A DNA stretch of 64,000 bases from Trichobilharzia szidati (GCA_944472155.2 OX235273.1:7351204-7415203), one strand, 5' to 3'. Positions 1-11,194 are shown, counted from the stretch's first letter. Program-made: numbers and translations. Notes: generated by a model not told the origin, from the letters alone.

Positions 1-134
1 TTTCTCTAATGTCTTCATTTTATCTGACCAATATTCTGGGCATCTTGAAAATTTAGAAAAATTTTGCGCGCAATCGACACAGAATCTTTACTCCCCAATG
101 TTCCAGTTCAAGAGATTGTTGATTTCGTTTGTGA

Positions 135-1787
135 TTATAGCACAATTGTACTTTTCATTAAGTACACGTGTTCAACATAGTGTTGGGTTTCCTGCTTAGT
201 CACGGCATAACCACAGTGCACGGACTGTCTGATCTTGTGCATATGGGATTCGAAGGGAAATGCACTAAATTCTTCTAGTCGCCCTTGCAGCTCGACGTCA
301 TCCGCTATATGTATTTCAGAGAATGTATATTGTAAACAATATGTGCATTTCCGAAACAATTCTCATATTGCAGTAAGAAATTACTCAAATCTGTCCAAGC
401 AGCATCCATAAACACTCGGTTGTACTTGGTACTCGAAATTAAGTCTACTGCCAGGGATAATCTCCTGAAATTAGCGTACAGGTGGCACGGCAGAGTGTTC
501 CTGAGTAGGACGGCTCCCAAATATAGTAGGAAAAGTCCACACTCAGTTGCTTTCCATTGGCTAAGGTCATCTAACGACCGACTTTTCCTCTGAAAATCAG
601 AAGGAATGTGTTTCCTACTTACTTGCAGTTCGTTATTGATATCTGCAATAACATTACTGTCCATTTGCTTCTCTCGCCGTGCTGCAAGACCCTGCCAAAG
701 GAACACCAAATTCTTAACAACACCAAGGTATATTAGATGCATTGGCTCCAAGGGAAACGACTTAACCATGTCAAGTGGCAATTCCCCAAGATAGGTTCTG
801 CCCCGATGGTGACGTGCTTGAACTTAACCACGGAATGTCCTGTCATTTCTAAGGGTATGGTTCCCATTAGGAAATGTCATCCTACCCTCCAAACGACAAC
901 CGATTACTTCACAAACCTGTTTTTCCATTGTGACCGACAGTTTGTTTCACATTAGAACGAGCAGGCGTGTTACATATAAATGCTAGAACACTGACAGTCA
1001 CACTCCTACCCTACCTGTCAACATATAGACCGTTTTTATAAAGATCTCCCAATTCAACTAATAGGTCCCTAGAAACCTCATTGAAGTTGTTGGGTTTTCT
1101 AAAACCACCATGTATGACAATTAAGAAAACGTCACTGACGTATGGAGTTGTGATACGACCTAGGAATGACCATAATTGCTGCGAAGAACTGTTCGATATA
1201 GATAAACTGTCATAGTTGACTTGCAAGCCAATATATTGAAAAGTACCGTAGTCAACCCAACTATCTAGATAACGCTGCAGATTTTCCTTCAGTCTAATGT
1301 GATAGGAAACACCTTGTCCAAGAAATTTAGGTACACACATGCCGCTGTCTTTTAGCGAACCTCTTATGGTTGTTGGTACATGTGGATTAAATTTACGCAT
1401 ACAGTCCAAGATATTTTGCGCAACAGACCCTAATACATTGTTCCTAAGGAACAATTCCACAATTGAATTTCTGACCAACTCTTTATGTGTCATCTTTCCA
1501 GGAACAACCTGAAGTTCTATTAAAATCATTTATTACATAATAATTGATGTTACGGTTCTCTTCAATTTGTGAAACAACAGTGACGGTCTCACTAGTACTA
1601 GGTATATGCACTGTTCCCTGTATAGTTGAACTTGAAGGCAAAGGTACTGTTTTATTGATTGCCACTTCTTCTCTAGATGCGCAGTAACGTTTCCAGAAGT
1701 CTCAGTCACTAAATGCTGCATCACGTAACCGTTTTTGACGGCGATAAAATCTGGAGTAGCTGTATCCAAGGCATTCATGCAGTCCAC
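135..1787 (-). pseudogene. CACTA (EnSpm-type) transposase, degenerate
   Basis: Three minus-strand blocks read as one decayed transposase. 1011-1529 holds the N-terminal part, with a conserved spacing around SNSSSQQLW and GRITTPYVSDV. About 955-781 is frameshifted but still shows a CNTPARSNVKQ-like stretch, matching the CDAPAR box of animal CACTA transposases. 305-781 carries FPLEPMHLIYLGVVKNLVFLW and RKSRSLDDLSQWKATE, the most recognisable part of the family. 135-359, in another frame, carries ADDVELQGRLEEFSAFPFE, the usual C-terminal LDxFSAFPFEN region. 1533-1787 may be more N-terminal sequence but I do not recognise it. At least two frameshifts and in-frame stops make it non-functional. Terminal inverted CACTA ends were not found; the left end may lie outside the window. 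The family is known from schistosomes. Family call is firm, exact limits are not. Confidence 0.8.
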
Positions 1788-1929
1788 CAGAAGATATATT
1801 TCTCTTACGACTTGTTGCAGAGTGTTGAATACCCGTTGCTAACACGTTATCTGAGTTGTTTTCCTTATAATAGAAATGGACAAATAGTATACACCGAAAA
1901 TCTAACTCACCTGCATGATTTATAAATCC

Positions 1930-2849
1930 TGTAAGAATGGTCTCTCCATATGTAAGGAGTACCGCTTATATACCTGTGTGCAAACATCCGGGTTTTTTTT
2001 AATATGAAAAGGGATGATAGGTGAACTGTAATCACAACTGTTAACATTTTCCTTGCAGCAAGTATATGTTTTCGTCTGTGAATCAACACAATCACTCCCC
2101 CTCTGGTTTCCTTTTGATACCCAAGGTTTTAATATATGACCTCGTAAACAGTGCTCAGCAATCGAAACAATTCACATTCTACTTATGACAAGTACCCATT
2201 TTCATCTGTAGGATTTCAGTCCCCCCACCCTCCGTTTTGTGTTTCATATTTCGTTGTATTTCATTCATGATAAGTATATGTTTTCATCTGTTGTAGTTAA
2301 CCCATTTTTGTTCTAATAATTTTGGACTTTTCAATCGTGGGCCTGTCATAAGTGAACCCTTATCATTTATTCTTACACATATATCATGACAACTGCATTC
2401 ATTCGACTGTTTAAAGTGCATTAAACATGGCCCAGTATGTTATCTCAAAATTGTTTCGGTTTTCCGTATTTTTCACCTCATTTTTACTGAGCTGTTATCA
2501 AATTTCGAAACGTTGCACTAACAAAAAATTTTCTTTCCCATAGCTGGTAGAATAAATATTAGATACAATAAAACCTACCTGGCTTATAATTTTTTCTTTT
2601 TCATTTGTGACCTCGACGTCAACTGAACTGTAATCGCATTCGTTGACGTTGCACAAACGAAATACATGACATTTATAAAATTATATTGCCGAACGAAACG
2701 TTGGAATTAATCATTTCAATTTCGCTGAGATTTTACAAATATAATTTTATAAATGTCTACTTCTCACTCAGCGTTCAATTATTTTGCAACTATCCAGTCA
2801 AATCTTGATCACAGTTCATATGAAATACATTATTCATTGTAAACTTCAT
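1930..2849. other. No gene seen; AT-rich spacer with one palindrome
   Basis: No frame resembles a known protein. The only structure I can point to is an 18-nt perfect inverted repeat (2669-2686 with 2739-2756). The text around 2700-2800 resembles 43889-43970 and 46085-46110, so it is probably old PLE flanking sequence. Confidence 0.5.
2669..2756. repeat. Perfect 18-nt inverted repeat
   Basis: ACATTTATAAAATTATAT at 2669-2686 is exactly the reverse complement of 2739-2756, separated by 52 nt. The transcript could fold into an 18-bp AU hairpin. It lies about 100 bp upstream of a truncated PLE and could belong to its end; function unknown. Confidence 0.7.
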
Positions 2850-3960
2850 TCAATAATTCTTACTATCGACAAATAGATAGAATAGCCATGGGTGGTTCAC
2901 CATTAGACCCAATATTAGCTGACTTCTTTCTTGCAAAACTTGAAAACGGGAAATTGAAGGACATCATCAAGCAGTTTGATATGTATTACCGACATGTCGA
3001 TGATACATTTATCTTAGCTGATGGGAATGTTAACATAGACGAATTGTTGCTGAAATTCAACAACATCCACCCTTCGCTTACCTTTACTTGTGAAGAGGAG
3101 CAGGAGAATAAACTACATTTTCTGGATGTCTGGCTAAGTAGGAGAGAATATGGGTCACTTGGGAGAAGCGTGTATAGAAAAAGCACATTCATAGGGCAAT
3201 ACACGCACTTCCTTAGTTACGTGCCCATTAAATATAAAAGGAATGTTGTTAAATGTCTTGCGAGCAGAGCAAGAAACATATGTACGGATGATCTCTTACA
3301 AAAGGAATTTGAATATATTCACGATTCCTTGACGGAGATGGGCTATCCGAGTAGTTTCATAAAGAAACATATGAAGAAATCAGGGAAAAAACCTGAGACT
3401 CTGACTGCACGTAAGAAACCTCTATTTATTAAGTTACAATTTAATGGTGACTTGTCTGTCAAGTGAGATTTTACTCCAAAGACTTTCAAGGAGTATACGA
3501 AGAACATTTTACGCAGCACACCTATGTTTGTCATTCTCTAGTCGACGAATGATTGGGACGCAAACGAAAGATAAGCTTGATAGTTTTGCCAAATCTATGT
3601 GCATTTATCAATTCAACTGCACCCGCGGTGACAGTTATGTTGGGCGTACTACTAGACAGCTTAGCCAACGTGTGACTATTGAACATCTCCCGTCGTGGTT
3701 TGGCAAAGGGCAGACAAAAACAATCGGCAGCTGAATTTTGTCACATTCGGTTGATAGTGGTCATGTAATGGAGAAAACGAAAGCTTTCAAGGTAAACCAT
3801 CGCATCCTAACGAATCTTTACAATAGACTTCGTATTCGTCTACTGCACACAGTTGAGGCAGGCGGTAGACATTCGAACTGTTAAGCCTAAATTATGCTCA
3901 TTCAAAAGAAGTTCGTACACAGCCATTATCCCTCCATTGAGACATAACCAACTGATGACT
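2850..3960 (+). pseudogene. Penelope-like element, RT palm to GIY-YIG, frameshifted
   Basis: PLE proteins join a telomerase-related reverse transcriptase to a C-terminal GIY-YIG nuclease. Here the frame enters just before RT motif B (QIDRIAMGGSPLDPILADFF). It keeps the catalytic aspartates as YRHVDDTF, followed by the usual NNIHPSLTFTCEEE, LHFLDVWLSRRE, YRKSTFIGQYTHF and IKYKRNVVKCLASRARNIC blocks. It stops at 3466. A second frame (3444-3734) carries the GIY-YIG core CIYQFNCTRGDSYVGRTTRQ. The conserved C-terminal tail (IQKKFVHSHYP region, about 3840-3950) is in yet another frame. The whole first half of the RT is missing, so the copy is 5'-truncated, as is usual for target-primed elements. 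Its 3' UTR runs to about 4260. Confidence 0.9.
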
Positions 3961-4260
3961 TCCCCACCACCTCTTACTTATATCTTCAACCCCTCCATTA
4001 TCATCCCTTAATCTTATCACATTTTCATTAAAAACGTGTTTCATTTACTTCCCATACAATCTAACATTGTTTAATCGGTTCATTTGTTTTTACTAGCCTT
4101 TATCTACTACTTCTACCTGAATAGTTGTTTGTTTAATCGTGCTGTTGTTGCATTATTCGTGTTATCACAGATTGCGTCACTTTTTCATCCTTATTATTGA
4201 TAAGACCATTATTATTATTATTATTACTATCATGACTAATTGCGCAATTTATATTGAAAT
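3961..4260 (+). other. PLE 3' UTR
   Basis: Pyrimidine-rich non-coding sequence directly after the PLE C-terminal tail. It matches in reverse orientation the segment at about 46740-47160, which follows another PLE of the same family. It ends in a (ATT)n tract near 4210-4228. Confidence 0.65.
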
Positions 4261-4274
4261 CAAAAGAAGACTTT

Positions 4275-4313
4275 GAGCGAACAATTGTTTTCGATAACTT
4301 CTTCTTCAGGCTC
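4275..4313 (-). ncRNA. Hammerhead-like terminal hairpin of PLE (degenerate)
   Basis: On the minus strand GAGC and GCTC form stem I. They enclose a CTGAAGA core and CGAAAACAATTGTTC, whose AACAATTGTT arms can form stem III ending in the triplet TTC. Stem II (AGAAGTTATC) does not pair well. The layout is that of the canonical PLE hammerheads at 6053-6099 and 47276-47319. It lies downstream of the minus-strand PLE ORF, in sense with it. Probably a decayed or variant ribozyme. Confidence 0.55.
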
Positions 4314-4817
4314 TACAGTTATAAATCCATCAATAATAGAGTACACATAGCCAATAAAGGCAAATGAAAATAATATCAGAAACTGTATTGGGCTGCATGT
4401 GTAAGTTGAGATGATAGTCCATTAGTTTACATAGTCAATCAAATGTGTATAGGGCGCAAAGTCAGAAAAATGTGATGAAGTGTGAATGAACAATTGGGTG
4501 ATATAGTGCTGTTTTATAGTCAACAGAATACAAGTGTCTTTGGGGTGAAAGAAATGCGATAGCCACAAAATACATACAAACACACATTAGCAAAGGGGAC
4601 ACTGAATGTGAGGGCTGACCGATAATGTCTAATGATAAAATAAAGAGGCTAAATTGTAAATTGTAATAGGATGTTACAGAGTTGGTAGGCTTAGTATAAA
4701 ATCACAAAGGTTGACAAAATTAAGGGTAACAATGAGGTGAAATATACTGGGTGGAGAAATGGATAATAAAGACATGATATCACAGAATGATAATAATGGT
4801 AATAATAATACGGAAAA

Positions 4818-5963
4818 TTATGATCCTGGTGACCTTATAGTGGGCCAGGGTAGACAGAGAGAGTGAATAAGTTTTTTCTGTACACATAAATCTGGTCTTT
4901 CTCTATTAATCTCTAAAGCCTCAGCTATGGCTAGGAGGCGTAATCGTGTGCCTTTGGGGAGATTGTTTGCTACTCGATACACAACTGTAAATGACTCTTC
5001 TACTTTGATATTGTGTTCGCTATCCACTAGATGAGCCAGAATTGCACTATTTAACGATTTGGTCGCTCTTTTCCCAAGCCAGACCGGGATACGTTCACGA
5101 GTGCGTAAAGATAAATTCCTTTGGGTACGACCTATATAACTAGCTCCACAGGAGCAGTTGAATTTGTATACGCACATTGATGTCGTCATTTTGGGTAATC
5201 TATCTTTAGTGCGCAGTGTCAGTATCGGTTTGGTTGAGAAAGTGACATGCAGTTTTGCGGCACTGAAAGTTCTTTCAACTGCTCTCGTTAATCTACGGTT
5301 TAATATATCGCTGGATATATCGCCTTTGAATTGTAAATTTAAGTAAAGCTTTTTCTTACTTACTGTGTCTCGTTTAGTTTTGTGTGTAGTTTCATAGATA
5401 TACTTCTTTACGAAGATGGTAGGATAGTCGTTCTGTAGCAAGGCGTTTGTGAGGTTTTTTATGTCATCTTCAATGCAGTCGTCGGTACATATGCGCCTAA
5501 TTCTATGACTAAGACAACGAATTAGGTTGCGCTTATATTGTATAGGTATGAAGCTATGGAAGTGGGTGTATTGTCCATTCCAGGTCGCTTTCCTATAGAT
5601 GTTACGCTTTAAGGTACCGTCTGTTCTCTTTGTAAGAAGAACATCCAGAAATGGAATACTACCTTGGAGTTCCTCTTCACAAGTGAATTTAATAGCTGGG
5701 TGTACCTTATTGAAGACTTGGAGCAGGTGTTGTCTATACAAATTATTGTTACAAATAATAAAGGTTTCGTCAGCATATTGACAATAATACTCGAGTTGGT
5801 TTAGTATCTCTTTTAAAGGACCATTTTCCAATTTAGATAGAAATATGTCAGCTAATAAGGAACCAAGGGGAGAACACATAGCAATCCCATCTATTTGGCA
5901 GTAATACTCCTTATTAAATACAAATTGAACGTTCATAGTACATTTTAGTAGTAATTCTTTCAA
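4818..5963 (-). pseudogene. Penelope-like element, 381-codon open frame (RT C-half + GIY-YIG)
   Basis: An uninterrupted 381-codon frame covers the second half of a PLE protein. RT motif B (YYCQIDGIAMCSPLGSLLADIF) lies near residue 25. The catalytic box has become YADE instead of YVDD. FLDVLLTKRTDG and YRKATWNGQYTHF follow. The GIY-YIG core CVYKFNCSCGASYIGRTQRN lies near residue 265, and the family C-terminus CVQKKLIHSLCLPWP closes the frame. The reading frame survives although the second catalytic aspartate is replaced by glutamate, so RT activity is doubtful. The first RT half is absent; the sequence upstream on its strand is an inverted PLE terminus with a plus-strand hammerhead. 4320-4817 is its 3' UTR. 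Confidence 0.9.
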
Positions 5964-6052
5964 TTTATATTCACCATCTTATTGTCCTATAGACAAAACA
6001 CCATGATTGGTTTATATTTGAATTTTTATTTGTAAACTTATGTGTATTAGAG

Positions 6053-6099
6053 TTAAGCCTGATGAGATCTAATTGAAAACAACAATATTGTTCGCTTAA
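6053..6099 (+). ncRNA. Type-I hammerhead ribozyme in PLE terminus
   Basis: Stem I TTAAGC/GCTTAA (6 bp), core CTGATGA, a short stem II GAT-CTA-ATT, the GAAA box, then stem III AACAA/TTGTT with a 5-nt loop and cleavage triplet TTC. All invariant core positions are present. It is antisense to the adjacent PLE ORF and near-identical to 47276-47319 (+) and 46583-46626 (-). Hammerheads in PLEs are known; activity here is inferred from sequence only. Confidence 0.85.
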
Positions 6100-6200
6100 A
6101 TGTGTTATTCTAAATCTTCATTTGTGACAAATTCACATTCCCCAACCCCCCCCCCTGTTGAATTATGTTTTCGTAGTATTCTTATTTCCTCTTACACCTC

Positions 6201-6237
6201 TGGTCAAATAGACCAATCACATTATAGGTAATTAATA
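6201..6237 (-). other. Conserved PLE 5' boundary with small hairpin
   Basis: TGGTCAAATAGACCA (5-bp stem) followed by ATCACATTATAGGTAATT. The same text ends the PLE at 25067-25103, where the following sequence is unrelated. This marks it as an element boundary rather than host DNA. Here it abuts the 3' end of a LINE. Confidence 0.65.
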
Positions 6238-7948
6238 ATAATAATAATAATCACTTTATTCCACAACAATAACAATTTACAGCATGGAATTTTCAGCGTT
6301 TCATTTTACATATTGCATTGGTTTAGCTCTTTTTATAATTATATAAATGTATGAAATGTTAAAAATATTGATAATTAATAGGAAAAAATAAAAACCCCAA
6401 CAAAATCACACCATTTCTAGGTCATAGTGAATAATAAATAAATAATATAACAAATCACACATGCAATAATATGCATCATTACATTTTATAGTTTAGTTAA
6501 TGATTTAAAAGTTGTAAAAGTTCTTTTCTGATATTCGTCTCTTCACACAATACTCGTGCCAAATATGGTACGGTCGAATTTTTATATTTTGTAGTACGAG
6601 CATAAATGTTTATGAAATTTCTTCTGGTCTTACCCGAAGAGATACAAGGAAACAAATGTGAATAAAGAGGATGTTCACTATCAGACAAAATAACTTTAGC
6701 TAAGTGTTTACAAGAATTCATGTGCCTATTGACAACAGTGTCGGTTAGTTGAGTCAAAGGGATAGCACTGACCCTACTTACAGCCTTCAATGTTCTTCGT
6801 AGTATTATATGGTCTTTCTTGAGTAGCCCAGGGAAGAATAATGGAGAACAATAAAGAATGATGGGCAAAACACATGAATTAATAAATTGTATGAGAAGAG
6901 ATTGGGTTATACCTGAGTGCCTCAACTTCTTTATGTAATAAGTCAGACAGAAAATCTTTTTAGAAACTATAAGAATATGAGACGACCAGCAAAGGTTTGA
7001 AGAGAAACTAATGCCAAGATAAGAAACACTTGACTTACTCTCTATCATGTTACCATCAATATTACAACAATCATGAGATTGGATCAATCCATGCATGTCT
7101 TTTTCACTTCTCAAGCTGAAATCAACAGTATTACATTTAGTTGGATTTAGTTTAAGACCATTTGAGCCAGACCAATCCTTAACTTCAGCTAAGAAGCCAT
7201 TCATATGGGAACAATCCGATGTGGAAACTACAGGGACAGAAACGGTCAGATCATCAGCATACTTAATGAAGTTAACTTTGGGTGAGTTCGGAAGGTCATG
7301 CAAAAAGAAAGAGAAAAGAAATGGAGAAAGTACTGCACCTTGAGGCACACCACTTTCAGTTAGCTGAGAAGTGGAGCGCTTTCCAGCCAAAACAGTATGC
7401 TGTTTCCTATCCTTAAAATAAGAAGACAGCCATCTAGTTGCCCAGGTCTCTGTCTGTGCTGAAATCATCTTTCCTAATAAAAGTGTCCTAGGAACAGAGT
7501 CGAAAGCTGCAGTATAGTCTAAAAAAGCTGTTCGAACGAACTTAGCACCCTTATCAAGGCAGGAAACAATATTGTGGTGTAGTACAACGGCTGCATCTAA
7601 TGTACTTCTTCCACACTTGTAAGCAAACTGCTTAGGGTCACTAAAAGCTTTTAAAGAAGGTTTAAGAATGTTCAAAAGAAGTTTCTCCATAGTTTTCAAA
7701 AAAGGAGATGTTATAGCGACCGGTCTAAACTTTATACCTGCTCCAGAAGATGATTTCTGTACAGGTAAAACCTTGATTTCTTTCCAGTCAGCAGGTACCG
7801 TTTCCTTGTTAAATGATGCATTAAAGATTTGAGTAAGAGGATGACACAAGATGTCTGCACACTTTTGAAGAAGAATGCCTGGTACACCATCTGGACCAAG
7901 GCTGTGTGTTGGATTTAAAGATTTCGCAGACAAGTCTGTAGCCGTCAC
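6238..7948 (-). CDS. CR1/Jockey-like LINE reverse transcriptase, 5'-truncated
   Basis: A 483-codon open frame (6497-7948) encodes a non-LTR reverse transcriptase. It starts in the finger region with LGPDGVPGILLQKCADIL, followed by FRPVAITSPFLKTMEKLL. It has AFLDYTAAFDSVPR (motif A), SGVPQGAVLSPFLFSFFL (motif B) and FIKYADDLTVSVPV (motif C, intact YADD) near residue 230. The thumb and C-terminal region follow, including VSYLGISFSSNLCWSSH. The first in-frame codon on this strand is GTG at 7948, not a natural start; the endonuclease and upstream part are missing. A 3' UTR runs to an (ATT)n tail on its strand at 6238-6252. Related but more decayed copies lie at 21755, 34550 and 38045. I place it in the CR1/Jockey group rather than RTE; the exact clade is uncertain. 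Confidence 0.8.
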
Positions 7949-8228
7949 ACTAAGTACTCTGTGTGAAACCTACGCTTTGCGGATTGGTTGGTCTCCATAT
8001 CCTATGTCCAGAGAGAGAGAGTGCTATTTTTCAGTATTAACCGCAGCAGTTAGGCAAGCATGCAGTGCTTATTTTCAACACTAAAGTGGCATTATTTCAC
8101 ATAGTGATCATATTTTTAAGATTTTGTCGCATTAATTAAGCACCCAGGTCTCTTTTTAAGCACGACCAGCGTTATTTCAGAACATATAATGTGGGTAGAT
8201 AAAATCTTCGTTTAACATAAAAAGGCAT
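7930..8228. repeat. 300-bp dispersed repeat (copy A)
   Basis: About 300 bp recur almost unchanged at 25103-25409, including a GA-rich microsatellite that differs in length (GAGAGAGAGAG versus a longer run with GATAGAGAG). No coding potential is seen. It abuts the LINE here and a PLE boundary at the other site. Confidence 0.75.
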
Positions 8229-8340
8229 TATACGAGGATAAGTTAGAATAATCATTATGATGATAAAGATTTTTCTATAGCTTGGTTTGTAAGGGTTAGT
8301 TATGTTTTTACGAGTTGATTACGGATTGATATTATCAGTT

Positions 8341-8385
8341 AGAGAACCATTGAAAGGCACCAGGGAATACTGGTTTTGTATTGTC
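8341..8385 (-). mobile_element. Hammerhead-SINE fragment (3' part)
   Basis: Matches the minus orientation of the tRNA-headed SINE just before its hammerhead (ATATTATCAGTTAGAGAACC, then a GGGAATACTGG-like end). It pairs with the plus fragment at 9655-9790, with PLE debris between them. Confidence 0.55.
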
Positions 8386-8389
8386 CCAA

Positions 8390-8780
8390 TGAATGAATGA
8401 AAAACAAAACGATATTGCTGTTTTTACTGATGTTTCGCTATTTAATGCTGCTGCTAATAGCTTTATCAAAGTATTATTAAATCAGAATTTACAAAATCTC
8501 AGCATACATATAGCAAAGAGTTAAGAGGGACATATTGAAAGTCAAAATAACAACGAAGGTCACTAAACAAAATAACAAAGGTAATAGTACATCTGTTATG
8601 ATATCAAAACAAACTTGATCATCGTTCGTCAGTAAGGGGTCATTTTCACGTTGTCAGTTTGGCCAATTGGTAAAGATAACAAAATCAAAGTCAAGTGTAG
8701 ATTGTTGGGTTTGATCAGTGTGTAAAATTATACAGGCAGTGTGTGTGTTTACATATTGAACTTGCTTATCACATTACATA
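8390..8780 (-). repeat. PLE terminal segment, minus copy
   Basis: Reverse complement of the PLE terminal region at about 45290-45760. Its distal part is also repeated in plus orientation at about 9450-9655, giving an inverted-repeat frame around the PLE piece between them. Confidence 0.7.
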
Positions 8781-9240
8781 GGTCAAACTAGTAGAACAGG
8801 GGCAGTCAGACTAGCTGAACATAAAAACCTAGCAAAATCTAAATTGGTTGACGCGAATCAGATCAGAAATCTAGAGAATAGTTCAGCCGTAGATAGCACT
8901 ACATGCAATTACACACAACCATACAATAGGATGGGATGGGATAAGATGACAGTTTTAAAATCTAATGTGACAGGGTATAGGGAGAGATTGATAACAGAAC
9001 CTTTGTTTATAGAATCAACTGGGAGAGAATACGTGTAATAGGAATGATTCATCACCTGTCCTAGATATCTAGAAAATTCTACTACCCATACGATAAATAG
9101 GAGAAAACAAAGAAAGCTATAAAACTCAAGTATCAAAGTCGTGTGATCACAATTGATATGATTACGAACAATAAAATTTGTTCGAAACGTCATCCAGTAA
9201 ATAATACTGCTTCACTCACTGTGTGATATATCTAATAAAC
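8780..9240 (+). pseudogene. PLE GIY-YIG domain and C-terminus, fragment
   Basis: Begins with a decayed YIG(Q)TSRTGAVRLAEHKN, the YIG half of a GIY-YIG nuclease. It continues with a family-specific tail (RNLENSSAVDSTTCNYTQPY, MGWDKMTVLKSNVT) seen also at 13950, 25880 and 46260. A stop after about 65 codons truncates it. 9150-9200 holds a hairpin (GAACAA...TTTGTTC directly before GAAAC) shared by three other copies. Confidence 0.7.
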
Positions 9241-9279
9241 AAACTAATATGGAATTACTTACTACCACACAGTGCCCAA

Positions 9280-9655
9280 GTTTTACACATATATTCACAT
9301 TCGTGTTGATTTTATCACTTGATGGGGAAGGGAGGTGTTGTAACCAGGTCAAATTCTGTTTTAGTCCATCATTCCTATTCAGACAATTTAATTCCACTTG
9401 ATATGAAGTGCTTCTGATTGGTGTAAGACGTCCTTTGTGATTTCTGAAATAATCCCCATGAAGTGACAAAATCAACACTAATGTGATATGCAAGTTCACT
9501 ACGTAAACACACACTGCTTTTATAATTTTACACACTGATCAAATCCAACAATCTACACTTGATTTTGATTTTGTTATCTTTACCAATTGGCCAAATTGAC
9601 AACGAACGAAAAATGACCCCTTACTGACGAACGATGATCAAGTTAATAAACTTTA
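9280..9655 (+). repeat. PLE terminal segment, plus copy
   Basis: Plus-orientation match to 45290-45540 and reverse complement of 8600-8780. Non-coding; begins with a GTGCCCAAGTTTTACAC motif also found near 61980. Confidence 0.65.
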
Positions 9656-9790
9656 TATCGAACCCCGCTGGTGCGTGCTACTGAAGAGTCCCAAACCAGG
9701 ACGAAACAGCAGTCCAGTACTCCCAGGTTTCCCAATGGTTGGTTCTCTAACCAAAATCAGCTTATGATGAAATCCTGTGAACAAAAAACC
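9655..9790 (+). mobile_element. Hammerhead-SINE, 5'-truncated
   Basis: Starts inside the tRNA-like B box (CGAACCCCGC) and goes straight into a hammerhead region: CTGAAGAGTCC, loop, GGACGAAACAGC, GTCCAGTAC. It then follows the SINE tail. The core CTGAAGA is canonical here, but stem III (CAG/CAG) and the base next to the cleavage site do not pair well. Confidence 0.75.
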
Positions 9791-9949
9791 TTTATTATAA
9801 TGAATATCATATACCCAATGCCCGAATTTTTTCAAACTGTTAAAAGTGCACTTGGTTTGGACATATGTAGGTTAGAATAAGTTTAGAATTGTTATCAGCA
9901 TGGGAAGCAGTGGGGTAAACTTACCTATTTCTGTCACTTACATAAGAGA

Positions 9950-10980
9950 CATTATCTTATAATATGTACAGAAGGTGTCAGATCCACCTTCCAAGATAAG
10001 GCGCACAAACAAATCATCAATGGTGTTGCGATGAGGAGCCCTCTTGCGTCCCTGTTAGCAGATATATTTACGTCGAAATTGGAGAAACAGATGCAAGGTA
10101 TCCTTGGAGAATTTATGCTGTATAAACGTTATGTAGAGGATACACTCATTATTGGTAATAGTAGTAAATCTATTGAAGACTCTATTACTCTATTTAATCA
10201 TATTCATCCAAATATCCGAGTGACATCCGAATTCGAATCGAATAATAAACTCGGTTTCTTGAATATTTCAGTGACAAGGAGAGACGATGGAACAATTAAG
10301 CGATCTATATTTCGTAAACAGACATGAAGTGGACAACGTCTTCATTTCACCAGTTTTCTTCCTATCCAGTATAGACATTCCCTAGTGGAATGTTTGTTTT
10401 CAAGGTCCCGAAAAATATGCACGAGTGACACATTGATGGATGAGTTTCGACATATACATTCAGTTTTATTAGCTAATGGTTATCCATAAGGCCTACTTTA
10501 TCAATTGTCACAGTAAGGATAGACCACATCTTGAAAATACAGCTTCTCTACCAAACAAAGCTATCTTTATTATCCTGTCTACCATTCAAGGGTGACGAGA
10601 TTATGCAGTTGACAGCTAGCTCAAAGACTTCGGTCAGCCATCAAGTGCGCATTCTACGCCGTATCTCTCTCTCTCTCACATGACGAACATTTTCGACCCT
10701 TGTGCCTACGATTAAAGGACGAAATTCTGTGAACTTTACTTCAAACTGTAACTACAAGTTCACCTGCATTTGCAGTGACACACACTATATAGGTAGAACC
10801 AATAGAATGTTCCAATATGGTCGTCAAAAACAGCATGTTCCAAAATGGTTATTAAAATATATAGAAGATCCCAATGCAGTTAATCTGAATAGAAATCCAT
10901 CATCATCACCATCCACGGCAAAGCACTAATTAATGTCAGGTCACAAAGTCAATATTATTAATGACGGCTTCACAATTATT
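9950..10980 (+). pseudogene. Penelope-like element, decayed RT and GIY-YIG
   Basis: 10010-10327 reads RT motif B as NGVAMRSPLASLLADIF and the catalytic box as YVEDT (first aspartate lost). LFNHIHPNIRVTSEFE, LGFLNISVTRRDDGT and RSIFRKQT follow, then a stop. Frameshifted SRSRKICTSDTLMDEFRHIHSVL follows. 10702-10929 gives the nuclease core CNYKFTCICSDTHYIGRTNR. Minus fragments of the same subfamily lie at 12710, 14427, 26310 and 39905. Non-functional. Confidence 0.85.
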
Positions 10981-11194
10981 TCATCACATAACTCTAATTC
11001 AAGGTTGGTTATTGAAGGTGATAGTTGGAAGCACTTTGGATTAATCACTTACAACTTAAACTGTGTGTGCAAAAACGACACAATAGACTCCAACCTTCAC
11101 CTACCATGAACTGACTACTTGACCTATTTAAATGTGATGATTGGTCATTAGTGCGTACTTTTGTTTTTTATATAACTGAGTATTTGTCATGCGT

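Noticed and set aside
8425..8475. Hammerhead from ACTGATG and TTTCGC text
   Set aside because: The base after CTGATG is T and no GAAA follows at the right distance on that strand; only a weak relic on the opposite strand remains.
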